This document shows, piece after piece, positions 1 to 8,600 of a stretch of DNA of 64,000 nt. The stretch is from Streptomyces avicenniae. GTDB taxonomy: Bacteria > Actinomycetota > Actinomycetes > Streptomycetales > Streptomycetaceae. A program made the position numbers and the translations under genes. Position 1 is the stretch's first letter; each line of letters starts with the position of its first letter. The notes under the pieces were generated by a model. The model searched no databases and was not told the DNA's origin. It saw only the letters and a program-made list of their open reading frames with translations. The stretch lies in assembly GCF_000719135.1 (NCBI RefSeq), contig NZ_JOEK01000018.1:62001-126000 (forward strand), in the 5' to 3' direction.

Positions 1-2
1 GC

Positions 3-776
3 GCGGGGCAGACGCCGGGCGCACTGCTCGCGTCGGGGCTCGCTGCGGTCTCCGAGCGCCCCGTCGAGCTGCACAACGTCGCGCTGTCGGGCGCCCGTTC
101 CTCCGATCTCGAACGCCAGGTGTCGCTGCTGCTGACCGAGCCGGGCCGCGCGCCCGTGCCGGACGTGTGCGTGCTGATGATCGGCGCGAACGACATCACG
201 GGCCGTCTCTCGCCCGCCCGTTCGGTGAAGTACCTGTCGGAGGCGGTGGCGCGGCTGCGCACCGCGGGCTGCGAGGTCGTGGTGGGGACCTGCCCCGACC
301 TGGGGTCCGTCGAGCCGGTGGCGCAGCCGCTGCGCTGGCTGGCGCGGCGGCTGTGCCGACAGCTCGCCGCCGCGCAGACGATCGCGGTGGTCGAGCTGGG
401 CGGCAGGACGGTGTCCCTCGGGGCGCTGCTCGGGCCGGAGTTCGCGGCCCATCCGCGCGAGCTGTTCGGCCCCGACCGCTACCACCCGTCGGCCGAGGGC
501 TACGCCACGGCGGCCATGGCCCTGCTGCCGACACTGTGCGACACGGTCGGGGTCTGGCCGCGCGAGGAGCAGCCGCCACCGCCGCGCCGTGAGCAGGTGC
601 TGCCGGTCGCGAAGGCCGCGGCGCGGGCCGTGTCCGAGGGCGGCTCCGAGGTCAGCGCGGCGGGCGGCCCCCCGGAGGCCGGGGGGCGGCGCGCGCCGCG
701 GGCCCTGCTGCGGCTGCGGCGCAGGCGGCGGCTCCCCGACGAGGAGCGGGACCCGGTCCCGGGGAGTGGGACGTGA
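3..776 (+). CDS. SGNH/GDSL-family hydrolase, 5' truncated
   Basis: Serine esterase or lipase of the SGNH superfamily; the substrate cannot be read from the sequence. The frame is open from base 3, so the start and block I (GDSxG with the catalytic Ser) lie before the window. Block III GAND is at about 183-194. Block V, DRYHPSAEGY at 474-503, supplies the catalytic Asp/His pair. The hydrolase fold seems to end near base 560. A Pro/Arg-rich tail follows, with a run of basic residues (RLRRRRRLPDEE), which may be a flexible or membrane-proximal tail. The stop at 774-776 is followed by about 80 bp leading to the thiolase. The family is clear; the role is unknown. Confidence 0.88.
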   Translation, partial: AGQTPGALLASGLAAVSERPVELHNVALSGARSSDLERQVSLLLTEPGRAPVPDVCVLMIGANDITGRLSPARSVKYLSEAVARLRTAGCEVVVGTCPDLGSVEPVAQPLRWLARRLCRQLAAAQTIAVVELGGRTVSLGALLGPEFAAHPRELFGPDRYHPSAEGYATAAMALLPTLCDTVGVWPREEQPPPPRREQVLPVAKAAARAVSEGGSEVSAAGGPPEAGGRRAPRALLRLRRRRRLPDEERDPVPGSGT

Positions 777-855
777 CAGCCGATCCTACCTGTGGGTAAC
801 TTCGGGGTACGGTCCGCGGCCCAGGCCGCGGCATCCCCCGAGAGAGGCCAGGGAC

Positions 856-2076
856 ATGCCCGAAGCAGTGATCGTCTCCGCCGCCCGCTCCCCGATCGGC
901 CGCGCCGTCAAGGGGTCCCTCCGGGACCTGCGGCCGGACGACCTGACCGCCACGATCGTCCGGGCCGCCCTGGACGCGGTGCCGCAGCTCGACCCCGCCG
1001 ACATCGACGACCTGCTGCTCGGCTGCGGCATGCCGGGCGGCGAGCAGGGGCACAACCTCGGCCGGGTCGTCGCCGTGCAGCTCGGCCTCGACGGCCTCCC
1101 GGCCTGCACCGTGACGCGCTACTGCGCCTCGTCCCTCCAGACGACCCGGATGGCCTTCCACGCGATCAAGGCGGGCGAGGGCGACGTCTTCGTCTCCGCA
1201 GGGGTGGAGATGGTCTCGCGGCAGCGGTTCGGCTCGTCCGACGGGCAGCCGGGCACCCGCAACCCGCTGTTCGCCGCCGCCGGAGAACGCACGGCCGCAC
1301 GCGCCGAGCACGGCGGCGAGGGCTGGCACGACCCCCGCGAGGACGGCGAACTGCCCGACGTCTACACAGCGATGGGGCAGACGGCGGAGAACCTGGCGCG
1401 CCTCAAGGGCGTGACGCGCGAGGAGATGGACGCGTTCGGCGTCCGCTCGCAGAACCTCGCCGAGCAGGCGATCGCGGACGGCTTCTGGGCGCGCGAGATC
1501 ACGCCCGTCACGACGCCGGACGGCACGGTGGTCGCCGCGGACGACGGCCCGAGGCCCGGCGTCACACTCGACGGCGTGCGCGGCCTGAAGCCCGTCTTCC
1601 GCCCCGACGGCCTGGTCACGGCGGGCAACTGCTGCCCGCTCAACGACGGGGCCGCCGCCCTCGTCGTGATGTCCGACACCAGGGCGCGCGAGCTGGGCGT
1701 CACGCCGCTCGCCAGGATCGTCGCCACGGGGGTGTCCGCGCTGTCGCCCGAGATCATGGGCCTCGGCCCGGTCGAGGCGAGCCGCCGGGCGCTGGCCCGC
1801 GCGGGGCTCGGCATCGGCGACATCGACCTGGTCGAGATCAACGAGGCGTTCGCCGCGCAGGTCATCCCGTCCTACCGCGAGCTGGGCGTGGACCCGGAGC
1901 GGCTGAACGTGAACGGCGGCGCGATCGCGGTCGGCCACCCGTTCGGCATGACGGGGGCGCGCATCACCACTACGCTGATCAACGCGCTGCGTTGGCACGA
2001 CAAGCAGTTCGGTCTGGAGACCATGTGCGTCGGCGGCGGCCAGGGCATGGCCCTGGTGCTGGAGCGCCTGAGCTAG
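856..2076 (+). CDS. Acetyl-CoA C-acyltransferase (thiolase)
   Basis: Thiolase of 406 aa, the normal family length. It either cleaves 3-ketoacyl-CoA in beta-oxidation or condenses two acetyl-CoA. Catalytic residues are visible: nucleophile Cys90 in [10 protein letters not shown], His361 in [10 protein letters not shown] and Cys391 in [19 protein letters not shown] near residue 328 is also a family signature. The ATG at 856 is chosen because the thiolase N-terminus [16 protein letters not shown] starts exactly there, after an AGGGAC ribosome site; upstream in-frame residues are Arg-rich and not family-like. No partner hydratase or dehydrogenase gene is adjacent, so a degradative versus biosynthetic role is undecided. 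Confidence 0.95.
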   Translation: MPEAVIVSAARSPIGRAVKGSLRDLRPDDLTATIVRAALDAVPQLDPADIDDLLLGCGMPGGEQGHNLGRVVAVQLGLDGLPACTVTRYCASSLQTTRMAFHAIKAGEGDVFVSAGVEMVSRQRFGSSDGQPGTRNPLFAAAGERTAARAEHGGEGWHDPREDGELPDVYTAMGQTAENLARLKGVTREEMDAFGVRSQNLAEQAIADGFWAREITPVTTPDGTVVAADDGPRPGVTLDGVRGLKPVFRPDGLVTAGNCCPLNDGAAALVVMSDTRARELGVTPLARIVATGVSALSPEIMGLGPVEASRRALARAGLGIGDIDLVEINEAFAAQVIPSYRELGVDPERLNVNGGAIAVGHPFGMTGARITTTLINALRWHDKQFGLETMCVGGGQGMALVLERLS

Positions 2077-2341
2077 ACGGGACCGGCGGGGGCCCCGGCA
2101 CTCGGCGGGACGGGGGGAGGTGCGGTGACATCCGTCACCCGGTATATGCGGGCGATACCGAAGCGGCCCCGGGATGTGATGCACGCCGGATCCGGAGGGA
2201 AAAGTCCAGCTCACAGCGGTGCCCCACGGGCACGCCGGACCAAGGGCCTGTCCGGTGGATGACGTTTTGCACTGCACGCCGTGGCCTCGCCCCGGAAACC
2301 TGGGATAAGAAGTCAGGGACGAAAACACTGGGAGCGAGTCC

Positions 2342-3247
2342 GTGAGCGCCATATCCGTCATCCTGCTGGTGACCGCAGGCACCGCCGCCGCCCTGGGCGC
2401 GGGAGCCCTGATCACCGCGCGCGGGCTGCGTGCCGACCTGGCCGCGCTGCGCGCGGACCTCGCCGGACACCGCGTCCCCGGCGCGCGGCCCGTGCCGCCC
2501 GAGGAGATCCGCAGGGCGGTCGCGGCGGCGCTCGCGGACGAGCGGGACCGTGAGCTGGCCGAGGCCCGCGCCTACTGGGCCGAGCAGGACGCGTCCGAGC
2601 ACGGTGTCGCGGGCGGCCTGCTCTCGGGCCGCGGCTTCGGACACGACGTGACGGACGCGGACGAGGAGCTGCTCGACGCGCTCCTGGAGCGCTATCTCCT
2701 CAGCGACTCGGGGCTCCCCGGCCCCGGCCGCGACGGGGCACCGCTCATTCCGCGCCAATCGACGGAGGCGCTGGACGACGACGGGCCCGCGGCGGAGCAG
2801 GAGACGCCCGACGGCGGCGACTCCCCCGAACTGGCCGCGGCCCGCCGCCGCCACCCCTCGCACCCGGGCTACACCCTGTCGGGCGAGCCGGTGGACCGCG
2901 CCGCCACCGCAGAGCGCGCCGCCAGGGACGAGCACCGGCGCACGGCCGAGCGGCTCACCCGGCTCGCGGAGGCGCGGACACCGCTGGCCGACGTACGCCC
3001 CGGGCCGCTCGGCACGCTGGACGTCTTCCTGTTCGCCGACGGCACCACGCTCTGCCTCTCCCCCAGCCACCACGAGGCCGCCGCGCGGCTGGCCGAGGCG
3101 GTACGGTCGGGTCGGCCGCCGGTCCTGATGGGCGGCTCGGGGGTGTCGGGGGCGTACGCGCTCACGTTCTCCTGCGGCGAGGACAGCGTCTACCTGCTGG
3201 CCGACCGCGTGGTCGCCTCGTCCTACCTCAACGAGCCCAACGAGTGA
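2342..3247 (+). CDS. Membrane-anchored protein of unknown function
   Basis: 301 aa, GTG start preceded by GGGAG. Residues about 4-26 form one hydrophobic helix (AISVILLVTAGTAAALGAGA) followed by Arg/Leu-rich, likely coiled-coil sequence, so this is probably a single-pass membrane protein with a cytoplasmic or coiled body. Residues 60-200 are acidic and alanine-rich. The last 80 residues look folded (hydrophobic strands around VFLFADGTTLCLS and YALTFSCGEDSVYLLADR). I do not recognise the family. Only 15 bp separate it from the next gene, so the two are probably co-transcribed. Confidence 0.75.
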   Translation: MSAISVILLVTAGTAAALGAGALITARGLRADLAALRADLAGHRVPGARPVPPEEIRRAVAAALADERDRELAEARAYWAEQDASEHGVAGGLLSGRGFGHDVTDADEELLDALLERYLLSDSGLPGPGRDGAPLIPRQSTEALDDDGPAAEQETPDGGDSPELAAARRRHPSHPGYTLSGEPVDRAATAERAARDEHRRTAERLTRLAEARTPLADVRPGPLGTLDVFLFADGTTLCLSPSHHEAAARLAEAVRSGRPPVLMGGSGVSGAYALTFSCGEDSVYLLADRVVASSYLNEPNE

Positions 3248-3262
3248 GCGAGTAGCCGCGCC

Positions 3263-3595
3263 GTGCCCGACCAGACCCCCCGCCCCTCGCCCGACGTGCT
3301 GGACGCCGCCGTGGACCGGATCGCCGACCGCGTGCGCCCGCTGCCGGAGAGCGCCCTGCGGCGCGGGGTCGCCGCGCGCGGGCTGACGCTGGCCCGTGAA
3401 CTCTCCCGGCGCGCGCAGCTGCTGGAGCGGCCCGACGCGCCGCCGCGTGAGCTGCCCGACGACGGGATGTACGTCGTCGGCGACCAGATCGCCGTCGCGG
3501 GCCACGACCTGGCGTACGCCCTGCGTGCCGCGCCGCCAGGACCGGGGACGGACCGCGAGCTGGCGGCGGCGCTGGAGCTGCTGCGGACCTTCTAG
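3263..3595 (+). CDS. Small helical protein of unknown function
   Basis: 110 aa, GTG start 15 bp after the previous stop. The composition is mainly charged helix (ALRRGVAARGLTLARELSRRAQ) with a short strand segment MYVVGDQIAVAGHDLAYALR near residue 70. There is no signal peptide or membrane helix. Its position behind the membrane-anchored gene and before a strong terminator suggests a two-gene operon. No function can be assigned. Confidence 0.65.
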   Translation: MPDQTPRPSPDVLDAAVDRIADRVRPLPESALRRGVAARGLTLARELSRRAQLLERPDAPPRELPDDGMYVVGDQIAVAGHDLAYALRAAPPGPGTDRELAAALELLRTF

Positions 3596-3616
3596 AGGCC
3601 GCGCCCCGCCGAGGAC

Positions 3617-3662
3617 GGCACGAGGGCCCCGGCGGGAAGTCTCCCGCCGGGGCCCTCGTGCC
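3617..3662. terminator. Bidirectional hairpin terminator
   Basis: Perfect 21-bp inverted repeat (arms 3617-3637 and 3642-3662) around a 4-base loop. It sits between the convergent genes ending at 3595 and 3688, so it can serve both strands. There is no strong T tract, as is usual in very GC-rich actinomycetes. Confidence 0.85.
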
Positions 3663-3687
3663 ACACGTCACATGCGTTCCGCCGGGG

Positions 3688-4572
3688 TCAGTCACCCTGG
3701 AGGATGGCGATGATCCGCAGGAACTCCATGTAGATCCAGACCAGCGTGAGGGTCAGGCCGAACGCGGCCAGCCAGGACTCGCGCTCGGGGGCACCGTAGG
3801 CGATGCCGTCCTCGACCATCTTGAAGTCCAGGGCGAGGAAGCAGGCACCGAGGACGATGCCGATCAGGCCGAAGACGATGCCGAGACCGCCGTCACGCAG
3901 GCCGAGGCCGTTGCCGTCACCGATGAGGGCGACCACCAGGTTGACCATGGACAGCAGGACGAAGCCCACCGCCGCGGCCAGCACGAACTGGGTGAAGCGC
4001 TGCGTGACCCGGATGATGCGCTGCTTGTACATGAACAGCACACCGGCGAAGACCGCCATGGTGCCGATCACGGCCTGCATCGCGGCACCGGGCGCCGCCT
4101 GGTTGATCGCGGCGCTGATCGTGCCGAGGAAGACACCCTCGAACACGGCGTAGGCCAGGATCAGCGCGGGCGACGCCTCGCGCTTGAACGACTGCACCAT
4201 GGCCAGGGCGAAGGCGACCAGTGCGGCCACGATGCCGACGGCGAGCGGCAGGTCGCCGATCCACGCGGCGGCGGCGGCCACGACGACGGTGCCCAGGGTG
4301 ATGGCGGTACGCGAGACGACCGCGTCCATCGTCATCACACCGGCGCGCGGCGGCGCGGCGGGGGGCACGAGGCCGCCCGCGGGCCCGGTCTGCGGCTGGG
4401 CGTACGGGTTCGCGGGCTGGGCGGCGTACGGGTTGCCCGGCTGCGCGTAGGGGGTGTTCTGGCCGCCCGCGTAAGGATTCCCGGTCTGCGGCTGCGGTCC
4501 GGCGTTGAAGCCGGCGTAACCACCGTCCCGACTGAACCCCCGACGCGTGAGGACCGGGTTGCTACTCCTCAT
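3688..4572 (-). CDS. Bax inhibitor-1/YccA family membrane protein
   Basis: 294-aa integral membrane protein of the actinobacterial BI-1 (BaxI_1) family; BI-1 proteins are proton/calcium-sensitive leak channels or modulators, but the bacterial role is not settled. The first ~85 residues are a soluble Pro/Tyr/Gln-rich tail with repeated NPYA-like units. About seven hydrophobic helices follow from residue ~100 to the C-terminus, ending in FLRIIAILQGD. The start at 4572 is set by GGAGGAG seven bases upstream. It is a single gene between a terminator and an unrelated gene. Confidence 0.9.
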   Translation of the reverse strand: MRSSNPVLTRRGFSRDGGYAGFNAGPQPQTGNPYAGGQNTPYAQPGNPYAAQPANPYAQPQTGPAGGLVPPAAPPRAGVMTMDAVVSRTAITLGTVVVAAAAAWIGDLPLAVGIVAALVAFALAMVQSFKREASPALILAYAVFEGVFLGTISAAINQAAPGAAMQAVIGTMAVFAGVLFMYKQRIIRVTQRFTQFVLAAAVGFVLLSMVNLVVALIGDGNGLGLRDGGLGIVFGLIGIVLGACFLALDFKMVEDGIAYGAPERESWLAAFGLTLTLVWIYMEFLRIIAILQGD

Positions 4573-4855
4573 CTCACTCCTCCATGGCCGCACGGCACGG
4601 CCTTGACTACCAGAGTAATGCGTTAGCAAAGAACGCACGGTAGTGCACTCCTGGAAACGAGCGGAAGGGCGGTTGTGTTCCCGTCCGGACTCGATCCCGG
4701 GTTCCGGCCGGACCGTGGCCCCTGTCGGTGCCTGTCCGTGGAGGTCCTGTGCCCCCGGAGGGCGGCGGTACACGCGGTCCGACCGGCCGGGCGGGGCGTC
4801 CCGGCAGGACGGACCGTCGTACACCCGATGGGATGAGCGGGGTGGCCCCCTCCGG

Positions 4856-6103
4856 TCAGCGCACCTGGCCGAAGAACGCGCGGATGTCGCCGACGAGCAG
4901 GTCGGGGGCCTCCTGGGCGAGGAAGTGGCCGCCACGGTCGAGCTCGGTCCAGCGCACGACGTGGTGGTCGCGCTCGGCCCAGCGGCGGATCGTCACGTCG
5001 TGGACGGAGACCAGCACGCCGGTGGGGACCGTGCCACGCGCCGCGGACGCCCAGTCACCGGCGTCCGCGTCGGAGGCATCGGAGGCGTCGGCGCTCCAGG
5101 TGTCCGCGTCGGAGGCGTCCGCGCTCCAGTCGCCGGACGCGGCGTCGCTCCAGGCGGCGGCGGAGATCTCCTCGTAGTAGACCTGGGCAGCCGAGGCCGC
5201 CGTGCCGGTCAGCCAGTACAGCGACACCCCGGTCAGGATGCGGTCACGGTCCACGCTGTCCTCGGGCAGCCCGTCCTCCGGGTCGGTCAGCTCCTTGTAC
5301 TTCTCCACGATCCAGGCCAGTTGGCCGACCGGGGAGTCGGTGAGGGCGTAGCCGACCGTCTGGGGGCGCTTGGAGTTGCACTGGAGGTAGCCGTCGTTGA
5401 AGTCCTGCATGGACTGCCAGCGGCGCTGTTCGGTCTCGGTGAGCCCGTCCGTCTCGCCCTCCGCGCCGACCGGGAACGTGATCAGGGCGTTGACGTGGAC
5501 ACCGATGACCTGGTCAGGGGCCTGCTTGCCCATCTCGGGGGCGACCCACGAGCCCGTGTCGTAGCCCTGGACGCCGTAGCGCGTGTAGCCGAGGCGGGCC
5601 ATCAGGCCGGTGAGCACCCCGGCCATGCGCGCCGCGCCCATGCCGGGCCCGGCCAGCGGCGTCGAGAAGCCGAAGCCGGGGAGCGAGGGGATGACGAGGT
5701 GGAAGGCGTCGGCCGGGTCGCCGCCGTGCGCGCGGGGGTCGGACAGCGGGCCGATGACGTCGAGGAAGTCGGCCACCGAGCCCGGCCAGCCGTGCAGCAG
5801 CACGAGCGGCGTGGCGTCGGGCTCGGGGGACCGTACGTGGAGGAAGTGGATCTTCTGGCCGTCCACGGTGGTCGTGAACTGGGGGTGCTCGTTGAGCGCG
5901 GCCTCGTGCTTGCGCCAGTCGTAGCCGGTGCGCCAGTGCTCGGCCAGGTCCCGCAGGTACGCCTGGGGGACGCCGCGGCTCCAGCCGACGCCGGGCAGCT
6001 CGCCGGGCCAGCGGGTGGCGGCGAGGCGGGCGTGGAGATCGTCCAGGAGGTCCTGGGGGATGTCGATGCGGAAGGGCACGATGGCGGGTGTCGCGTTCGT
6101 CAT
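4856..6103 (-). CDS. Epoxide hydrolase-type alpha/beta hydrolase with a repeat insertion
   Basis: 415 aa. Residues 1-100 match the epoxide hydrolase N-terminal domain, followed by the oxyanion loop HGWPGS (104-109) and the nucleophile elbow GYDTGSW with Asp182. The catalytic His is His393 in RGGHFLAQE. Such enzymes open epoxides to diols through an Asp-ester intermediate. Between the cap region and the last strand, residues about 316-356 are an unusual Ala/Ser/Asp/Trp tandem repeat (see 5036-5158), which accounts for the extra length. A WYL-domain regulator is transcribed divergently 62 bp away and probably controls it. Confidence 0.9.
   Translation of the reverse strand: MTNATPAIVPFRIDIPQDLLDDLHARLAATRWPGELPGVGWSRGVPQAYLRDLAEHWRTGYDWRKHEAALNEHPQFTTTVDGQKIHFLHVRSPEPDATPLVLLHGWPGSVADFLDVIGPLSDPRAHGGDPADAFHLVIPSLPGFGFSTPLAGPGMGAARMAGVLTGLMARLGYTRYGVQGYDTGSWVAPEMGKQAPDQVIGVHVNALITFPVGAEGETDGLTETEQRRWQSMQDFNDGYLQCNSKRPQTVGYALTDSPVGQLAWIVEKYKELTDPEDGLPEDSVDRDRILTGVSLYWLTGTAASAAQVYYEEISAAAWSDAASGDWSADASDADTWSADASDASDADAGDWASAARGTVPTGVLVSVHDVTIRRWAERDHHVVRWTELDRGGHFLAQEAPDLLVGDIRAFFGQVR
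5036..5158 (-). repeat. Imperfect in-frame tandem repeat inside the epoxide hydrolase gene
   Basis: Degenerate duplications of a 24-37 base unit containing GTCCGCGTCGGAGGC and ending GCGCTCCAG (plus-strand reading) appear about three times. They encode repeated [13 protein letters not shown] residues. The unit boundaries keep the frame, so the expansion is tolerated by the protein. It probably arose by slippage or unequal recombination. Confidence 0.8.
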
Positions 6104-6165
6104 GATCAGGAACGTAGGTCCCGGTGCGGCCAGGCCCGGTCCTAAGTCTCCGGCAGGCTGGGGGC

Positions 6166-7128
6166 ATGATGCGCACCTCGGGACGACTGCTGAGACTGCT
6201 CACGTTGCTCCAGACCCACCGTGACCGGACGGGTGCCGAGCTGGCCGCGCACCTCGGCGTCAGCCGGAGGACCCTGCGGCGTGACGTGGAGCGGCTGCGC
6301 GAGCTGGGGTACCCGGTGCACGCCGCCCGGGGCGTCGCCGGGTACCGGCTCGGTGTGGGGACGAGGCTGCCCCCGCTGCTGCTGGACGACGACGAGGCCA
6401 TCGCCGTCGCGATCGGGCTGCGCACGGGGGCGGGCGGCTCGGTCGCCGGGATCGAGGAGGTCTCGCTGCGGGCGCTGACCAAGCTGGAGCAGGTGCTGCC
6501 GTCCCGGCTGCGGCGCCGGGTGAACACCCTGCACACGGCCACCGTCCGGGCCGGGGAGGTCCCGGCCCCGCAGGTGTCGGCCGACACGCTCATGGCGGTC
6601 GCGGAGGCGTGCCGCGGGCACGAGCTGCTGCGCTTCGACTACGTGGCCCCCGGCCGCGGGCCCGCGGTGCGCTCGGTGGAGCCGCACAGCCTGGTCAGCT
6701 TCGGGCACCACTGGTACCTCGTCGCCTGGGACACCGACCGCGCCGACTGGCGGACCTTCCGCGTGGACCGGCTGACCCCGCGCATCCCGACAGGACCGCG
6801 GTTCAGCCCGCGTGACCTGCCCGACGGCGACGTGGCCGCGTATCTCGCCCGTCAACTGTCGTCACGGGTCTGGGCGTTCCAGGCCACCGTCACGCTGCAC
6901 GAGTCCGCGGCGGCGGTCGCCGACCGTGTCTGGCCCGGCATGGGCGTCGTCGAGCCGGTCGATGACGGGAGCTGTCTGCTGCACCTGGGCGCCGACTCGC
7001 CCCGTGACCTCGCCTGGATGATCACCTCGGTCGATGCCGACTTCACGCTCACCCACGCCCCGCCGGAACTGGCCGACGCGCTGCGGGCCCAGGGCACCCG
7101 GTGCCTGAACGCCGTGCGCGGGACGTAG
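6166..7128 (+). CDS. YafY/WYL-domain transcriptional regulator
   Basis: 320-aa DNA-binding regulator with an N-terminal HTH_11 winged helix ([20 protein letters not shown], residues ~25-45). A central WYL domain follows, with the HHWYLVAWD signature near residue 185 and the RTFRVDR strand; WYL domains are thought to bind nucleic acid or small ligands. ATG 6166 is chosen because sequence upstream has no HTH character; a second ATG is at 6169. It diverges from the epoxide hydrolase gene. A paralogous WYL regulator is at 45602-46567 in the same arrangement, facing an enzyme gene. Confidence 0.92.
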   Translation: MMRTSGRLLRLLTLLQTHRDRTGAELAAHLGVSRRTLRRDVERLRELGYPVHAARGVAGYRLGVGTRLPPLLLDDDEAIAVAIGLRTGAGGSVAGIEEVSLRALTKLEQVLPSRLRRRVNTLHTATVRAGEVPAPQVSADTLMAVAEACRGHELLRFDYVAPGRGPAVRSVEPHSLVSFGHHWYLVAWDTDRADWRTFRVDRLTPRIPTGPRFSPRDLPDGDVAAYLARQLSSRVWAFQATVTLHESAAAVADRVWPGMGVVEPVDDGSCLLHLGADSPRDLAWMITSVDADFTLTHAPPELADALRAQGTRCLNAVRGT

Positions 7129-7164
7129 GGCACGGGCGTGCGGTCGGCCGCGGACCGTCCCGGG

Positions 7165-7186
7165 CCGGTGGCGTCGGCGCCACCGG
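7165..7186. terminator. Hairpin between WYL gene and bldA
   Basis: Perfect 9-bp inverted repeat CCGGTGGCG / CGCCACCGG with loop TCGG, 37 bp after the WYL gene stop and about 90 bp beyond the bldA 3' end on the other strand. It could terminate either transcript. Confidence 0.5.
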
Positions 7187-7278
7187 GCCCCCACGGGACC
7201 CCCCACGGTGTGTCCCCCCTTGGGCGGCGGTGCGCCGGATTCGGCTGTTCACGCAGGTCACAGGCGTGAGCCAAGGGA

Positions 7279-7360
7279 TGCCCGGAGCCGGACTTGAACC
7301 GGCACGGCCCGAAGGCCAGCGAGTTTTAAGCTCGCCGTGTCTGCATTCCACCATCCGGGC
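7279..7360 (-). tRNA. bldA: tRNA-Leu, anticodon UAA (bldA)
   Basis: 82-nt class II tRNA. The acceptor stem GCCCGGA / TCCGGGC pairs fully, the T loop is GGTTCAAGTCC, a long variable arm is present, and the anticodon stem GCGAG/CTCGC holds loop CTTAAAA with anticodon TAA. CCA is not encoded. In Streptomyces the only tRNA reading UUA is bldA, whose late appearance controls translation of TTA-containing developmental and antibiotic genes. The flanking ABC and cfa genes fit the known bldA neighbourhood. The only in-frame TTA codon I found in this window is in the methylase-like gene (25784-25786). Confidence 0.96.
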
Positions 7361-7740
7361 ACAGATCCCAAGCCGTACCGGGCACGTGCGCGCCAGGGCC
7401 TGAGCCGAGCTTATCCGGCCGATTCGGCTGAACACCGGTGCCCCAGGCCGATGTTGTCTGATTTTATGAGCCCCTGATGGCTCATCAGACGGGCACCGGG
7501 CGGCCACGTGCCGTTTTGACTCCGTCACCCGGTTGACGGGTGGGACCAGGATTGACGCAAATCAACCCTCCGCATCCTCTCGGGCACGCAGGGGTGACGT
7601 ACTCCTCAAGGATGATCCGGGGGCGCGGCATGTACCTCTGAAGAGGACAGAGAACAAGCACGATGACGGATCGCGCCGGGGGCGCCGCGTCCCCGAGGAT
7701 GAAGGGCACCGTAGGTCCCCGTCCTCCCAGGAGCGTCACC
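7361..7740. other. Intergenic region between bldA and the first ABC operon
   Basis: 380 bp without a convincing gene. On the minus strand it must hold the bldA promoter; an AT-rich TAAAAT hexamer at 7461-7466, about 95 nt upstream of the tRNA, is the best -10 candidate. On the plus strand it should hold the ABC operon promoter. In-frame ATGs exist at 7663 but lack a ribosome site; the GTG at 7741 with AGGAG is a better ABC start. Confidence 0.5.
7456..7490. promoter_or_regulatory. Interrupted inverted repeat upstream of bldA
   Basis: Outer arms GTCTG/CAGAC and inner arms ATGAGCC/GGCTCAT surround a CCTGAT loop; the left side has an unpaired ATTTT that contains the candidate TAAAAT -10 box of bldA (minus strand). 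Its position over the promoter suggests an operator or an RNA hairpin. Not proven. Confidence 0.4.
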
Positions 7741-8520
7741 GTGTCCTCGTATGCCACCGCCTCACCGGCCACCTCCACCGCGCCGGTGGCCGCACGCGCC
7801 ATCGACCTGTCGAAGGTCTACGGCTCGGGCGAGACACAGGTCGTCGCGCTCGACCACGTGTCCGTCGAGTTCCGGCAGGCCGAGTTCACCGCGATCATGG
7901 GCCCCTCCGGCTCCGGCAAGTCCACGCTGATGCACTGCATGGCGGGGCTCGACTCGGTCTCAGGCGGCTCGGCCCGGATAGGCGAGACGGAGATCACCGG
8001 GCTGAAGGACAAGAAGCTGACCCAGCTGCGCCGGGACCGGATCGGCTTCATCTTCCAGGCGTTCAACCTCCTGCCGACGCTCAACGGCCTGGAGAACATC
8101 ACGCTGCCGATGGACATAGCCGGCCGCAAGCCCGACAAGGAGTGGCTGGACCGCGTGATAGCCACCGTCGGGCTGTCCGACCGGCTGAAGCACCGCCCGG
8201 CCCAGCTGTCCGGCGGCCAGCAGCAGCGGGTGGCCGTGGCCCGCGCGCTGGCGAGCCGGCCGGACATCATCTTCGGCGACGAGCCCACCGGCAACCTCGA
8301 CTCCCGCGCGGGGGCGGAGGTGCTCGGCTTCCTGCGGGAGTCCGTGCGTGAGCTGGGCCAGACCGTGGTGATGGTCACCCACGACCCGGTCGCCGCCTCG
8401 TTCTCCGACCGCGTCGTCTTCCTCGCCGACGGCCGCATCGTGGACGACATGCCCGACCCGACCGCCGAGACGGTCCTGGAGCACATGAAGCGGTACGACG
8501 CCAAGGGCCGCACGAGCTGA
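7741..8520 (+). CDS. ABC transporter ATP-binding protein (MacB/LolD type)
   Basis: 259 aa. Walker A GPSGSGKST (54-62), Q-loop FIFQAFNLLPTL, signature LSGGQQQR, Walker B IIFGDEPTGNLD and H-loop THD are all intact. The class energises FtsX-like permeases that act on envelope substrates (lipoproteins, peptides, wall hydrolases) rather than classical import. GTG 7741 is preferred over ATG 7663 because AGGAG lies seven bases before it. The permease gene follows after 80 bp. It is strikingly similar to the ATPase at 59271-60059, including the identical stretch TLPMDIAGRKPDKEWL. Confidence 0.95.
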   Translation: MSSYATASPATSTAPVAARAIDLSKVYGSGETQVVALDHVSVEFRQAEFTAIMGPSGSGKSTLMHCMAGLDSVSGGSARIGETEITGLKDKKLTQLRRDRIGFIFQAFNLLPTLNGLENITLPMDIAGRKPDKEWLDRVIATVGLSDRLKHRPAQLSGGQQQRVAVARALASRPDIIFGDEPTGNLDSRAGAEVLGFLRESVRELGQTVVMVTHDPVAASFSDRVVFLADGRIVDDMPDPTAETVLEHMKRYDAKGRTS

Positions 8521-8600
8521 CACCGCCGGGTCCGCCGGAACCGGCCCCCGCGCACACCACACGCCCGCCCGTCACCTGTCACCACTCCCCGGGAAGCAGC

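Noticed and set aside
652..2415. Long minus-strand frame over the thiolase
   Set aside because: No domain content and complete overlap with an unmistakable thiolase; a shadow.
5036..5158. Repeats suggestive of a CRISPR-like array
   Set aside because: Units are imperfect, contiguous, lack spacers and encode in-frame protein repeats.
7279..7360. tRNA-Leu or tRNA-Gln (23135-23206) as integration sites
   Set aside because: No integrase gene and no second copy of either tRNA 3' end was seen nearby.
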